The notes: a model not told the origin generated them from the letters alone. A DNA stretch of 64,000 bases from an uncultured Rhizobiaceae group bacterium (GCA_937930845.1 CALHBJ010000007.1:1-64000), one strand, 5' to 3'. Counted from the stretch's first letter, positions 39,126 through 48,866 are shown. A program made the numbers and translations.

Positions 39126-40205
39126 TCATCCGGCCTGAATTTCCGCAATACGCTTTAAGATTGCCGGAACTTCCGTCTTGTCTAAATGTCCCATGCGCAT
39201 ATCGATGTTCCAGGTCTCGCCACCGGCTAGCTCGACGACCTGACCTTTTGCCTTTTCCGCTGCATAGCCTTCGACTTCAGAGGTGGCGGGAAATGCCAAT
39301 CCGATACCGTCCTGATCCGGCGTGCGACAAATCCAGCGCATACAGATTGGAGCCTGGGCGGGCTGGTAGCAGATATAGTCCGCTGTACCGTCCGGGCGTT
39401 TTTGGACAGCATGGGCATACCCGTCATCCCCCGCCATCATATCAATGGAAAAAACGACTTCCGGGTCAAACCCCAGTTCGGGAACAAGGACATGGTGCAG
39501 TGTGGGTTCCTTCGCAAGTCTGTCGATGAACTCCACATAGCCTGGCTTGGGTGAAATATGCGCGGGTATCGACTGGCGCACTTTGACTGATTGAGGGCCG
39601 TAGGCGGCCGAATAATGCAATTCGCCATGGTCCACGGGCCTGAAATTGGCGTGGGCAAGATACATTAAGTCCATGGGTGTTTTCTTGAGATTTTCCACCG
39701 ATAAAGAAATATCGAGCAGGGCAGACCCGGCGGTCATCACGGTTTTTGCCGTGGCCCGGTAATTGGTGGCGAAGGCCACCTTGTGGCAATACGACCCCGC
39801 CACCGTTACCTGTTGGCGGTCATGGTCCAGTTCCAGCCAGGCTGTCTGAAATGGTGCATTGGGCAATTCGCCGTGCAGGGGATGTTGATCTGTTGGTCCA
39901 GGGGCGCCAAGGCCAGTAAGGCCACAGTGAATGAAAAACGCTCCATAGGTCTCCAGATAGACCGTTGTATCCACCGGTTCGTCAAACATGGACTGCATTG
40001 TCAGGTCGCGGCCGCCAAATATGGCCCGCCAGATTTGTTGCCCCTTAAACGGCAGCATGATGATTTCACCGGTGGAATGGGCCACCCGCAAAGCCTCAAT
40101 GCCAGAGGGGTATTTGAATGTGGAAATCACAAACTCGCCCATCGTGCACAACGTTTGTTCGTTGTCGCTAAAACTGGATTTATAGAGTTCGAGCCTGACA
40201 GACAC
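39126..40205 (-). CDS. DUF4432 (aldose epimerase-like) protein
   Basis: 359 residues from GTG 40205 with an AGGAG site 7 nt upstream. Galactose-mutarotase-like beta-sandwich of the DUF4432 family: GIEALRVAHSTGEIIMLPFKGQQIW and YGAFFIHCGLTGLGAPGP near the front, conserved HGELPNAPF, and MYLAHANFRP. Family members occur in sugar catabolic operons and are assumed to be epimerases or isomerases. The start is 18 nt from the ATPase stop. Confidence 0.8.
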   Translation of the reverse strand: MSVRLELYKSSFSDNEQTLCTMGEFVISTFKYPSGIEALRVAHSTGEIIMLPFKGQQIWRAIFGGRDLTMQSMFDEPVDTTVYLETYGAFFIHCGLTGLGAPGPTDQHPLHGELPNAPFQTAWLELDHDRQQVTVAGSYCHKVAFATNYRATAKTVMTAGSALLDISLSVENLKKTPMDLMYLAHANFRPVDHGELHYSAAYGPQSVKVRQSIPAHISPKPGYVEFIDRLAKEPTLHHVLVPELGFDPEVVFSIDMMAGDDGYAHAVQKRPDGTADYICYQPAQAPICMRWICRTPDQDGIGLAFPATSEVEGYAAEKAKGQVVELAGGETWNIDMRMGHLDKTEVPAILKRIAEIQAG

Positions 40206-40223
40206 ACGTGTCTCCTGATTTGG

Positions 40224-41294
40224 TCAGCGGATACGTTGTCCCGATGTGGCGTCAAAAATGAACAAACGGTCGGGTGGGAGCATGACCCCAACGGCATCCC
40301 CCTGTTTGCCATCGAAATCCTTGTGGGCCTTTACGGCAATCTGATCTGCGCCCCAATTTACGGTTACCAGTGTGTGGTCGCCGATCAGTTCCGTGGTGTA
40401 GATTTTCCCCGTTAATGTGCCTTTGGATGGGGGCGTGACGCTGCAATCTTCCGGGCGTACGCCCAGCACGGCCTGGGGAATTTGCCCTTTGACATTGGTT
40501 TTAACCTTGGTGCCATCGGTCAAAAACCGATCTTTCTCCAAACTGCCATGTATGACATTCATGGCCGGGGAGCCAATAAACTGGGCAACGAAAAGATTGG
40601 CTGGATTGTTGTAGATCTCAGCCGGCGTTGCCAACTGTTGCAGCTTGCCCTTTTCAAGCACGGCAACCCGGTGGGCCAGCGTCATCGCTTCGATTTGATC
40701 ATGGGTTACATAGATGGTCGTAATGCCCAACGAGCCCTGCATGTGTTTCAGTTCTGCCCTCATATGGCCACGCAGTTTGGCGTCCAGATTGGATAGGGGT
40801 TCGTCCATGAGAAAAACGGAGGGCTGTCGGATGATGGCCCGTGCCAATGCCACCCTTTGTCTTTGGCCGCCCGATAGTTCGCGGGGATATCTGTCGAGCA
40901 GTGCCTCAAGCTGAACCTGTTTGGCTGAATCTAGAATCGCAGTTTCTATGTCGGCCTTGGGCACCTTGCGCACTTTAAGTGGAAACCCAATATTCTCCGC
41001 CACGGTCTTGTGGGGATAGAGTGCATAGGATTGAAAAACCATGGAGATGTCGCGGTATTTTGGCAGAACCTCCGTGACATCGCTGTCACCAATATAGACC
41101 CGGCCTGCAGACGGTGTTTCCAGTCCCGACAAGATGCGCAGGGCTGTGGTTTTTCCCGAACCGGACGCCCCAAGCAAAACGAGAAATTCTCCAGGTTCAA
41201 CCTCCAGATTGAATTCCTCAAGCACCTTTACAGCGCCAAAACTCTTTTGCACCGCATCAAACCTGACCGAAGCCTTTGAACCACCCACTGCCAT
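40224..41294 (-). CDS. Sugar ABC transporter ATP-binding protein (UgpC/MsmX type)
   Basis: 356 residues. Walker A GASGSGKTT, signature LSGGQRQRVAL, Walker B VFLMDEPLSNLDAKLR, and H-loop VTHDQIEAM. A C-terminal OB/TOBE domain (from about residue 235) with GVRPEDCSV identifies the CUT1 importer ATPases. It starts 4 nt from the stop of the second permease gene. Confidence 0.94.
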   Translation of the reverse strand: MAVGGSKASVRFDAVQKSFGAVKVLEEFNLEVEPGEFLVLLGASGSGKTTALRILSGLETPSAGRVYIGDSDVTEVLPKYRDISMVFQSYALYPHKTVAENIGFPLKVRKVPKADIETAILDSAKQVQLEALLDRYPRELSGGQRQRVALARAIIRQPSVFLMDEPLSNLDAKLRGHMRAELKHMQGSLGITTIYVTHDQIEAMTLAHRVAVLEKGKLQQLATPAEIYNNPANLFVAQFIGSPAMNVIHGSLEKDRFLTDGTKVKTNVKGQIPQAVLGVRPEDCSVTPPSKGTLTGKIYTTELIGDHTLVTVNWGADQIAVKAHKDFDGKQGDAVGVMLPPDRLFIFDATSGQRIR

Positions 41295-41298
41295 ACTC

Positions 41299-42483
41299 CT
41301 AGCCCTTTACTGCACCCAGCAGGACGCCTCGAGAAATAAACCGCGTTAGCAATATTGCCATGATGATGACGGGAATAATCATCACTACGATGATTGCGCA
41401 CATCTCCCACCAAAACACACCCTTTTCGCCTGCGTTTTTAGCCGCAACCATGATGGGCATGGTCTGAACCTTGACGGTGGCGATGAAGACCGCAAACAAA
41501 TATTCGTTCCAGTTTAATACCAAAATGAGAAGTGTGGTTGCAGCCAGACCCGGCCGGGTCAGCGGCAACACAATATCCCAGAAAATGCCAATTCGAGTTG
41601 CGCCATCAAGCTGGGCGGATTCTTCCAGTTCAATGGGTAGATTGGCAAAGAAATCATGCATCAGCCACACCACAATGGGCAAATTGGCAACCGCATAAAG
41701 CAGGATCAATGCCAGATGGGTGTCCAGTAAGCCCACGGCCTGAAACATCACGTAGATGGGAATGACCACGACAATGGGCGGCAAAATGCGCTGGGAAATG
41801 ATCCAGAACAGAATATCACCATTGCCAAGCGCCATCTTGAAGTGCCGGCCAAAGGCCCGTGCGAGAAAGAAGAACAGAGCCAGGGCCACAGTGGCAGAGG
41901 CCCACCAGGGAATGCCTGCATAGGTGGTGGCGAGAATCACCACTGCGATCAACAAAATGAAGATCATGATGTTGCCGAATTTCGGCTTGTACTGAATGCG
42001 CGCCAGCGCATAGGCCGCCATGGAACCGACCACCACGCAAAAAAGCGTTGAGGCGATGCTGATCACCACCGAATTGGTGAAGGCCAGATAAATCTTACAG
42101 ATTTGCGGCTCCATCGGCGCAATCGAAAATACCGGGGACACAACATATGCGAATGAATTATGGGCCAGCAGGTAAAGCTGGCGAAGGATGGATGAAAAAT
42201 CACAATAGGGGTCAGTGTTGAACTGGGCGCGCCAGGCATCAAGGTTGGGCTGGAAGTCCACAAACGGAATGTAGAACGGCCCCTGATTAACGGCTGCTGC
42301 ATCCTTGAACGATGTAATGATTACCCAATAGATTGGAAACAGCACAAACAAAGACCAAATTGCCAGGAATGAATAGGCAAAGATTTTGGCAACCGGCGCC
42401 ATTTTGCCAACAGCAGGCGGCTCAAACAAACGCTGCATGAGGCTGCGATTGTGTTTCTCGAATTTGAAGGATGCATCGCTCAT
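41299..42483 (-). CDS. Sugar ABC transporter permease 2 (CUT1)
   Basis: 394 residues from ATG 42483, which overlaps the upstream permease stop (ATGA); the frame is open further but that extension lies inside the upstream gene. Membrane segments are spread along the protein, with an unusually long insertion between the first and second helices (about residues 60-135, with a soluble DFQPNLDAWRAQF stretch). The EAA loop is seen in LEESAQLDGATRIGIFWDIVLPLTRPG. Confidence 0.92.
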   Translation of the reverse strand: MSDASFKFEKHNRSLMQRLFEPPAVGKMAPVAKIFAYSFLAIWSLFVLFPIYWVIITSFKDAAAVNQGPFYIPFVDFQPNLDAWRAQFNTDPYCDFSSILRQLYLLAHNSFAYVVSPVFSIAPMEPQICKIYLAFTNSVVISIASTLFCVVVGSMAAYALARIQYKPKFGNIMIFILLIAVVILATTYAGIPWWASATVALALFFFLARAFGRHFKMALGNGDILFWIISQRILPPIVVVIPIYVMFQAVGLLDTHLALILLYAVANLPIVVWLMHDFFANLPIELEESAQLDGATRIGIFWDIVLPLTRPGLAATTLLILVLNWNEYLFAVFIATVKVQTMPIMVAAKNAGEKGVFWWEMCAIIVVMIIPVIIMAILLTRFISRGVLLGAVKG

Positions 42484-43622
42484 GCCCGCGCCTTCCGCAA
42501 TTGACCCAATACCACATAATTGAAGAAGGATGCGCACACGACCACCGTGAGAATAAGCAACAGATATGCGATGGCGGCGGAGGTTCCCATATCATTGGCC
42601 CGCCAGACATAAACCGAATGCAGGGTCATGGATTCCGTGGATGAACCCGGACCGCCGCCAGTCATGATGTTGGGCAGGTCCATGATCTTGAAAGCCTCAA
42701 TGGCGCGAATGAGCAAGACGGTCACGGCGACAGGCACGACCTGGGGCCAGATGACTTCGCGGAATATGTGAACACTAGATGCGCCATCCACCTGGGCGGC
42801 TTCAACATGGTCGCGAGGAACGTTTTCGAGCGCGGCTAACATGCAGATGAAGATGAACGGAATCCATTGCCAGGAATCGCAGATCATCATGACGAACCGT
42901 GCCGACCATGCGTCTGCCGACCAGACCCATGTGGACAGCCCGAATATGCCAAGGATCGGTTCGAATGGCCCCTTTGTTATATCTGCGACCATTTTCATGG
43001 CGTAGCCCACACCCAAGGGGGTCACCATTAAGGGAATAAAAAAGATGACGCGGAAAAAGTTTTTGCCCCGAATGGGTTGGGAACACAGGAAAGCCAGCCC
43101 CGTTCCAATGATAAACTGCACACCGCATCCCACCAGAACGTAAAACAGGGTGGTATATAGCGTGCCGATGGAATTGCCCGACAACAACGAGGCGGCCAGC
43201 AGCCAGGTGAGGAAGATGCCAGCGGCGGCTGAAATCGTGCGGCCCAACATGGCCACCCAGGTGGATGTTTTGAGAGACCGGTAGAGCCACCACAATATTG
43301 CCAGCGTAACAGCGACGAAAACGATGGTGCCGAAAATGCTTGTGGGTTCGGTCCTGCCAAGGAAATGAACCTGATCGCTGCCAAAAAGTTGTTTGGCGAA
43401 ATTTCTAAATCCGACAAAGCGGAACTTCAGACCATCGCCGGTGAAGCGCACCCGACTCAAGGCAAAGACCATTGAGTAGACGGTGGGCAGAATCGCGAAA
43501 ATCAAAATGAGAGTGACCGCGGGCGCGATGAAGAATGTGCCCGAATGGCGATCCAGCCATTCCCGCCAACGGTCACCAGCCGGAGCAAGCCCCGGCTGGT
43601 TGTTGTTGATGCTATGCAACAT
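42480..43622 (-). CDS. Sugar ABC transporter permease 1 (CUT1)
   Basis: 380 residues. N-terminal soluble tail, first helix (FIAPAVTLILIFAILPTVYSMVFAL), a loop region about 60-115 with a further helix pair, then the core with EAA loop EAAQVDGASSVHIFREVIWPQVVP. It matches MalF/UgpA-type subunits. It begins 11 nt after the binding-protein stop. Confidence 0.93.
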   Translation of the reverse strand: MLHSINNNQPGLAPAGDRWREWLDRHSGTFFIAPAVTLILIFAILPTVYSMVFALSRVRFTGDGLKFRFVGFRNFAKQLFGSDQVHFLGRTEPTSIFGTIVFVAVTLAILWWLYRSLKTSTWVAMLGRTISAAAGIFLTWLLAASLLSGNSIGTLYTTLFYVLVGCGVQFIIGTGLAFLCSQPIRGKNFFRVIFFIPLMVTPLGVGYAMKMVADITKGPFEPILGIFGLSTWVWSADAWSARFVMMICDSWQWIPFIFICMLAALENVPRDHVEAAQVDGASSVHIFREVIWPQVVPVAVTVLLIRAIEAFKIMDLPNIMTGGGPGSSTESMTLHSVYVWRANDMGTSAAIAYLLLILTVVVCASFFNYVVLGQLRKARA

Positions 43623-43633
43623 GGATCCGGGCT

Positions 43634-45115
43634 TTAGTTGCCAGAGCCAAGTGCCAGTGCCTGAGCCTTAATCTGCTCTTCACGACCGAAGTCTTCGGTG
43701 ATTTCTTCCCAGCCAGCTTCGATGTTCTGCAAGGCTTCATCGACGGTGATTTCACCGGCCAGATAGCGCGCCAGTTCCGTGTCCAGCACAACGCCCGTAT
43801 AGTTTTGGGCACCGGGGATTTTCATGTCTGACGCCATGTTGAGGCTGTTCAATGCACCATTGATCGCGCCGATATAGTTTTCGGCGAGTTCCTTGGGCAT
43901 ACCGGCTTTGATGAACAGATCAGGGCTTGCGAGCTGTGAAATGCGATAGGGATTGTAGCCCGTTGCACCTATGGTCACGTCGATACTCGATTGAGCAGCC
44001 TGGTTCATATAAGAAAGGAACGCATAGGCTGCGTCTTTTTTCTTTTGATCTGCCCTTTTGTTGATGGCGCCTGCCCAGCCGCCAAAGGCAGCAAATGGTG
44101 CATAATTAATGCCATCGATTGAATGGGGCGCGGTTTCCTTGGTCACGGGAACCAGTTTGCCCGTGGCGCGGTCCAGAACTTCTTTGGAGCCAACACCGGA
44201 GACGGCGTAGATTAGACCCTTCACCGCTTTTGCATCATCGTCGAGTTGAAGTGGACCCGGATCACCCCATTCCACCAAAAGGCCACAGCGACCCGCTTTG
44301 AAAATCGCACGTGTATCGCCAATATCCATGTTGAGCTCTTCTGGCGGGCCGTATTTGCCGGTTTCCTTGTAAAGCTCAAATGCCTTTCTCCAACCGGCAT
44401 TGTTGACGATGGGCTTCATGGTTTTGTTGTCAAAATGGAAACCCTGGCCGGTGCCCTGTGTTTGGACAATGGGTGCGGCAAAGGTCTGAACCGCAAAATA
44501 AGATTGGGCGTTGCGTTTTTTGAAGATGCAGGAGCCAAAGTCGGCTTCGCCATCACCATTCATGTCCTGGCCGTGGATTTTGGAGGCAACATCGAGATAA
44601 TCCTCCCAGGTCTTGGGCGGCGCCAGACCGGCTTTCTCCAAAACGTCCTTGCGATAGTAAACCATCTGGAAATCGCCATCGACCATCAGCAGTTTTGTCT
44701 TGCCGCCAACCTTCTGGCCGAACTCGCGGAAATAGGGAGCGATGTCCGGCAGGTCGATCTTGTCGTCCTTGGCCACATAGGGGTCGAGATCTTCCAGCAA
44801 TCCGGCAGCGTCGAGCTCAACACCCCAACCGGCAGCGAATACACCAACGTCAATGGAGTTGGTTCCGGTTGACCAGTCGTTTTGAATTTTTGGAAAAATT
44901 TCTGCAAATGGCACTTCGGTTACCACAATTTTGCCGCCCGTTGCTTTTTCGAATTCCAATCCGCGTTCAGCCAAACGACCGGCAATCACATAGCCGGGCC
45001 GGGTGAGAATGTTGACGGTAACACCATCGAATTCTCCCGCTGTGGCGATAGGCGAAAGCGCCGAAAGGGCACCGGCAGCGACCGATACACTGAGTAGTTT
45101 TTTACGAATTTGCAT
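43634..45115 (-). CDS. Sugar ABC transporter substrate-binding protein
   Basis: 493 residues from ATG 45115 (GGAGG site upstream); an extension to 45202 lacks a ribosome-binding site. The signal peptide (KKLLSVSVAAGALSALSPIATAGE) is followed by a family 1 solute-binding fold with YYRKDVLEKAGLAPPKTWEDYL and GRCGLLVEWGDPGP. It is larger than most CUT1 binding proteins (400-450), which may point to an oligosaccharide or large glycoside. First gene of the operon; the 270-nt gap to the sterol desaturase gene must hold the promoter, but no dyad stands out. Confidence 0.92.
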   Translation of the reverse strand: MQIRKKLLSVSVAAGALSALSPIATAGEFDGVTVNILTRPGYVIAGRLAERGLEFEKATGGKIVVTEVPFAEIFPKIQNDWSTGTNSIDVGVFAAGWGVELDAAGLLEDLDPYVAKDDKIDLPDIAPYFREFGQKVGGKTKLLMVDGDFQMVYYRKDVLEKAGLAPPKTWEDYLDVASKIHGQDMNGDGEADFGSCIFKKRNAQSYFAVQTFAAPIVQTQGTGQGFHFDNKTMKPIVNNAGWRKAFELYKETGKYGPPEELNMDIGDTRAIFKAGRCGLLVEWGDPGPLQLDDDAKAVKGLIYAVSGVGSKEVLDRATGKLVPVTKETAPHSIDGINYAPFAAFGGWAGAINKRADQKKKDAAYAFLSYMNQAAQSSIDVTIGATGYNPYRISQLASPDLFIKAGMPKELAENYIGAINGALNSLNMASDMKIPGAQNYTGVVLDTELARYLAGEITVDEALQNIEAGWEEITEDFGREEQIKAQALALGSGN

Positions 45116-45385
45116 AATAATTTCCTCCACAAAACATGTCGACAATGAACCATCCCAGTCATTGTCTTGGTCAGCGTAGTCCGCAAAAAATGAGAATGCC
45201 ATAGCAAAAAGTTAACAATAATTGCCCAGCGGTGCAGATGACGTAAGGGACACTGTTACAGATCCGGCGCGTATTCTGGACACGAAACCAGCACCGCATT
45301 TGAACTCTGCGCGTGGTTGTGTATCTTTTTTGATGATCATGGCGGACTATGAAATCCCGGGGTTGAAACCGATCAGCTCCTTGGT

Positions 45386-46393
45386 ATGGCGGGGGACGAT
45401 ATGGACGATTCAAAATTTGGAACCGAAGATTCCCGGGGCTATTGGTCGCCTCACAAGCGGGTAAGTTATGGGCCTGCTTTTGCCTGGCCCCCGCAACCCA
45501 AAGCATTGTTGAAATGGTTTTTCGGATTCCCCGGTTATTTGTTTCCGTGGAACGTGCCCTATGCGCTGGCAGCCATCGCCATATGGTATTTTGTGACCCC
45601 GCCACTGGATTCGTTTGAGACGTTGACGCTCCTGGGGGCAGGTCTGGTATTGCTGCGCAATCTTGTTTTGGCGATATGTGTTTTCGGCGGGTGGCATCTT
45701 TGGCTTTATATTTGGCGCAAGCAGGACACGGCGTTTAAATATAATCGCAATTGGCCAAGCGAAGAATCCACCGTCTTCACCTTCAACAACCAAACCTATG
45801 ACAACATGTTTTGGACCCTCGCCAGCGGAGTTCCTATCTGGACCGCTTATGAAGTTTTGATGCTTTGGGCCTATGCCAATGGCTATGCCACCATGATCAG
45901 TCCGTTTGAAAACCCGGTTGCATTTATCGCGCTGTTTTTTCTTGTGCCATTTGTGCACGAGGTGGGCTTTTACTTTGCACACCGTCTGTTGCACTGGCCG
46001 CCGCTTTACCGGGTTGCCCACAAATTGCATCACCGCAATGTCAATCCCGGTCCATGGTCCGGCCTGTCCATGCACCCGATCGAGCATGTGATTTATTTTT
46101 CCTCGATTTTGATCTTCTTCATTATTCCCGCCCATCCCATTCATATGATCAATCTTGCCTCGCGGCTTGGGGTTGCTCCGGCACAGGGGCACACGGGATT
46201 TGATCAGGTGGTTGTCGGTGAGGATAAGGTTTTTGATTCATCCTATTATGCCCACTATCTGCACCACCGCTATTTTGAGGTGAATTATGCCGATGGCATG
46301 GTGCCATTGGACAAGTGGTTCGGGTCGTTCCACGATGGGTCGCCAGAAGCTGATGAAGCGATGAAAGCCCGCCGTCTTCGGCGCGGTGTTTAA
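45386..46393 (+). CDS. Sterol desaturase/fatty acid hydroxylase family protein
   Basis: 335 residues, integral membrane di-iron enzyme. The histidine boxes are clear: HEVGFYFAHR, HKLHHR, and HYLHHRYF. Four or so membrane helices precede them. Members hydroxylate or desaturate sterols, carotenoids or fatty acids; substrate is not inferable. ATG 45386 is used; in-frame ATG 45401 has the better GGGGGA site and would shorten the product by 5 residues. Confidence 0.9.
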   Translation: MAGDDMDDSKFGTEDSRGYWSPHKRVSYGPAFAWPPQPKALLKWFFGFPGYLFPWNVPYALAAIAIWYFVTPPLDSFETLTLLGAGLVLLRNLVLAICVFGGWHLWLYIWRKQDTAFKYNRNWPSEESTVFTFNNQTYDNMFWTLASGVPIWTAYEVLMLWAYANGYATMISPFENPVAFIALFFLVPFVHEVGFYFAHRLLHWPPLYRVAHKLHHRNVNPGPWSGLSMHPIEHVIYFSSILIFFIIPAHPIHMINLASRLGVAPAQGHTGFDQVVVGEDKVFDSSYYAHYLHHRYFEVNYADGMVPLDKWFGSFHDGSPEADEAMKARRLRRGV

Positions 46394-46457
46394 AACCGTG
46401 GGCACCAACCAGCCTTTTGGCTTGTGTCGTGCGGGTGTGTGAAAAAGGACGACATTG

Positions 46458-47450
46458 ATGGAAATGCGGCAAGTCGGACAAACTAAGCTTATGATCCCCA
46501 CCCTTGGGTTGGGCGGAGCACCGCTCGGCGGTAATTTTGTTGAGCTTGATTACGGGCAGGCGGCCGATTTGATCAAAGCGGCAAAAGGTGCCGGAGTTGG
46601 TTTTTTTGATACCGCACCCTGGTATGGTTTTGGTCGTTCGGAACGGGTGATTGGCGATCTGTTGCGCAATTCCGATTATATTTTGTCAGATAAGGTGGGC
46701 CGGTTGCTCAAACCAGGCCCGGTGGACAATCCAATCGAATATGGCATGCATGATCCGCTGCCTTTCCATGTGGTCTATGACTATGGCTATGACGGCATAA
46801 TGCGTGCCTATGAGGACAGCCTCCAGCGCCTGGGTCTGGACCGGATCGATATTTTGCTGGCCCATGATATTGGCGCTTTCCAGCACGGCGCGGAAAATGT
46901 ACGTCACTTTAAAGATCTCACCGACGGTGGCTATCGCGCCATGGACGAGCTGCGCCGGGCCGGAGATGTCAAAGCAATTGGATTGGGGGTCAACGAAAAT
47001 CAGGTCTGTGAAGATGCCCTTAGAATCGGTGACTGGGACGTGTTCCTGCTGGCGGGCCGATATACTCTGCTGGAACAAACACCAATGGAAAGCTTGTTTC
47101 CCGCCTGTGAAGCAGCTGGGACTTCCATCATTTGTGGCGGGCCGTTCAATTCCGGCATTCTGGTTGGCCGCGACATGTGGAACTATGCCAAAGCTCCAGC
47201 CGATGTGGTGGACAGGGTTCGTAAACTGGGCGCGGTGGCCGATGCGTTTTCGATACCCCTGGCTGCTGCTGCTTTGCAGTTCCCGCTTGCCAATAAGCTG
47301 ATCACTTCTGTTATTCCCGGTCCTCGTGATGCCGGTGAACTTGAACAGATTGTGGACTGGTTCAACACACCCATTCCTGACGAATTCTGGTCGACGCTTC
47401 AATCAAAAAACCTGTTGGCCGAGACAGTGCCGGTGCCATGGGCGAAGTGA
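46458..47450 (+). CDS. Aldo/keto reductase (fucose/galactose dehydrogenase-like)
   Basis: 330 residues from ATG 46458 (AAGGA site 8 nt upstream). AKR barrel with the catalytic Asp and Tyr in GFFDTAPWYGFG, Lys in ILSDKVGRLL, and His in DILLAHDIG. It resembles the D-threo-aldose/L-fucose dehydrogenase branch. The next gene, a lactonase-like amidohydrolase, overlaps it by 13 nt, so aldose to aldonolactone to aldonate is a reasonable two-step scheme. Confidence 0.88.
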   Translation: MEMRQVGQTKLMIPTLGLGGAPLGGNFVELDYGQAADLIKAAKGAGVGFFDTAPWYGFGRSERVIGDLLRNSDYILSDKVGRLLKPGPVDNPIEYGMHDPLPFHVVYDYGYDGIMRAYEDSLQRLGLDRIDILLAHDIGAFQHGAENVRHFKDLTDGGYRAMDELRRAGDVKAIGLGVNENQVCEDALRIGDWDVFLLAGRYTLLEQTPMESLFPACEAAGTSIICGGPFNSGILVGRDMWNYAKAPADVVDRVRKLGAVADAFSIPLAAAALQFPLANKLITSVIPGPRDAGELEQIVDWFNTPIPDEFWSTLQSKNLLAETVPVPWAK

Positions 47451-48283
47451 ATTTGATCGACACCCATCAGCATCTGATTTGGCATGGCCGTTTTGGTTAT
47501 GGGTGGACTGATGACATAGCCGAACTCGCCAATTGTGATTTCACTTTGGAAGACTATAGCGCACTGACGGCTGGTGAAGGTATGAGCGGTACCATTTTCA
47601 TGGAAGCCGGTGTGGATGATAAAGATTATAAGAGCGAAGCCCGCCATGTGGCAAAATTGGTGGGTTCCCAAAATGTGTTGGGACAGATTGCTTCCTGCCG
47701 ACCCGAAGAAGATGCGGGCTTTGACGCCTGGCTTGAAGAGTGCAGCGAACTGGGGGTCGTGGGATTTCGGCGAATCTTGCACGTCATGCCGGATGAATTA
47801 TCTCAAAGCGTGCCCTTCCGCCGCAATTTGCGAAAGATTGGCAAAGCTGGGCTGCCATTCGACATATGTGTTTTAGCCCGTCAATTGCCCCTGGCGCGGG
47901 AACTGGTCCGCGACTGCGATGATCAGATGTTCATCCTCAATCATTGCGGTGTTCCCGATATCGCGGGGGGTGCTTTTGACTCATGGTCGGTTGAGCTGGC
48001 GGAGATTGCTGCATTGTCGAATGTGTGTGTGAAACTGTCTGGAATTTCCGCCTATTGCTCTGTGGGAACGGCGAATATCGATACGTTAAAGCCCTGGGTG
48101 GAGCGCGTGTTTGACTGTTTCGAACCTGGGCGGATTGTTTGGGGAAGCGACTGGCCCGTGGTGAATTTGGGCAGCGGTTTGCCTGACTGGCTCGGCATGA
48201 CCCGTGCGCTCATTTCACACCTGTCGCCCGCAGAACAGGCGCAAATAACACATCTGAATGCGCAGAAGATTTACGGGGTCTAG
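47438..48283 (+). CDS. TIM-barrel amidohydrolase (fuconolactonase-like, COG3618)
   Basis: 281 residues. Metal-dependent hydrolase with LIDTHQHLIWHG (HxH), a middle QLPLARELVRDC and FILNHCG segment, and the C-terminal IVWGSDWPVVN aspartate. That set is typical of the amidohydrolase-2 family that hydrolyses sugar lactones such as L-fuconolactone or 4-sulfomuconolactone. It overlaps the aldo/keto reductase gene by 13 nt. Confidence 0.87.
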   Translation: MGEVNLIDTHQHLIWHGRFGYGWTDDIAELANCDFTLEDYSALTAGEGMSGTIFMEAGVDDKDYKSEARHVAKLVGSQNVLGQIASCRPEEDAGFDAWLEECSELGVVGFRRILHVMPDELSQSVPFRRNLRKIGKAGLPFDICVLARQLPLARELVRDCDDQMFILNHCGVPDIAGGAFDSWSVELAEIAALSNVCVKLSGISAYCSVGTANIDTLKPWVERVFDCFEPGRIVWGSDWPVVNLGSGLPDWLGMTRALISHLSPAEQAQITHLNAQKIYGV

Positions 48284-48364
48284 GACCGGCAACCGTCAGG
48301 TGAAGCCCAAGGCTCACTTTGGTTGCGAGCCCCGACCCCAGATGCACACCCAAATTGGAAGAAG

Positions 48365-48586
48365 TCAGCGCCAGTAATTATTGGCTTGCGCCACGGTTTG
48401 AAAATTTGCTGCAACCACATGGGAAGCCATTGTCAGACTGTCTGCATTTTCAGCATATTCTGGCCGCATCCGGGTGCGCGCTGCATCATCGGGCTGGGTC
48501 TTCTTCACCGCCATTCTGGACAGTTTGATTGCCAGTTCAAATCCTTCTTCAGGTGTTGCGGTCATGAGGGTCGGTAGCCAGGACAT
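48365..48586 (-). CDS. Hexameric tyrosine-coordinated heme protein (HTHP)
   Basis: 73-residue homologue of the HTHP first described in Silicibacter (Ruegeria) pomeroyi, a ring-shaped hexamer with tyrosine-ligated heme and weak peroxidase/catalase activity. The match runs end to end: WLPTLMTATPEEGFELAIKLSR, AVKKTQPDD, and the terminal VVAANFQTVAQANNYW. Tyr44 in RPEYAENA aligns with the heme-ligating tyrosine. A GGAG site precedes ATG 48586. It converges on the amidohydrolase gene and is divergent from tamA. Confidence 0.9.
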   Translation of the reverse strand: MSWLPTLMTATPEEGFELAIKLSRMAVKKTQPDDAARTRMRPEYAENADSLTMASHVVAANFQTVAQANNYWR

Positions 48587-48866
48587 GATTTCTCCAATTT
48601 ATATCGTGCGCGACATATCAAACAATGTTGTTCAGGCTTGTCGATGCCTGTCAACGCATTGGTCTCAGGCAGCAAGAACATTGAAGACATATTGTGCGCC
48701 ATGATCAGTTTCCCTTGATGCTGACCGGCTACCCCAACAGCCCGCGCGATTTCCCGATCAATATTCACCTTGTCAAATGATATGTCTTTGATCTTATTGA
48801 AAACATAGATAGAAAGTAACACCTGTCCATCATCGTCCATCGGGTGGGCTTCAACGAGAAAAGATA

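Noticed and set aside
48562-48840. 92-codon minus-strand ORF upstream of the HTHP gene
   Set aside because: It overlaps the HTHP start, has no family features and reads like intergenic DNA; the region more likely holds the HTHP and tamA promoters.
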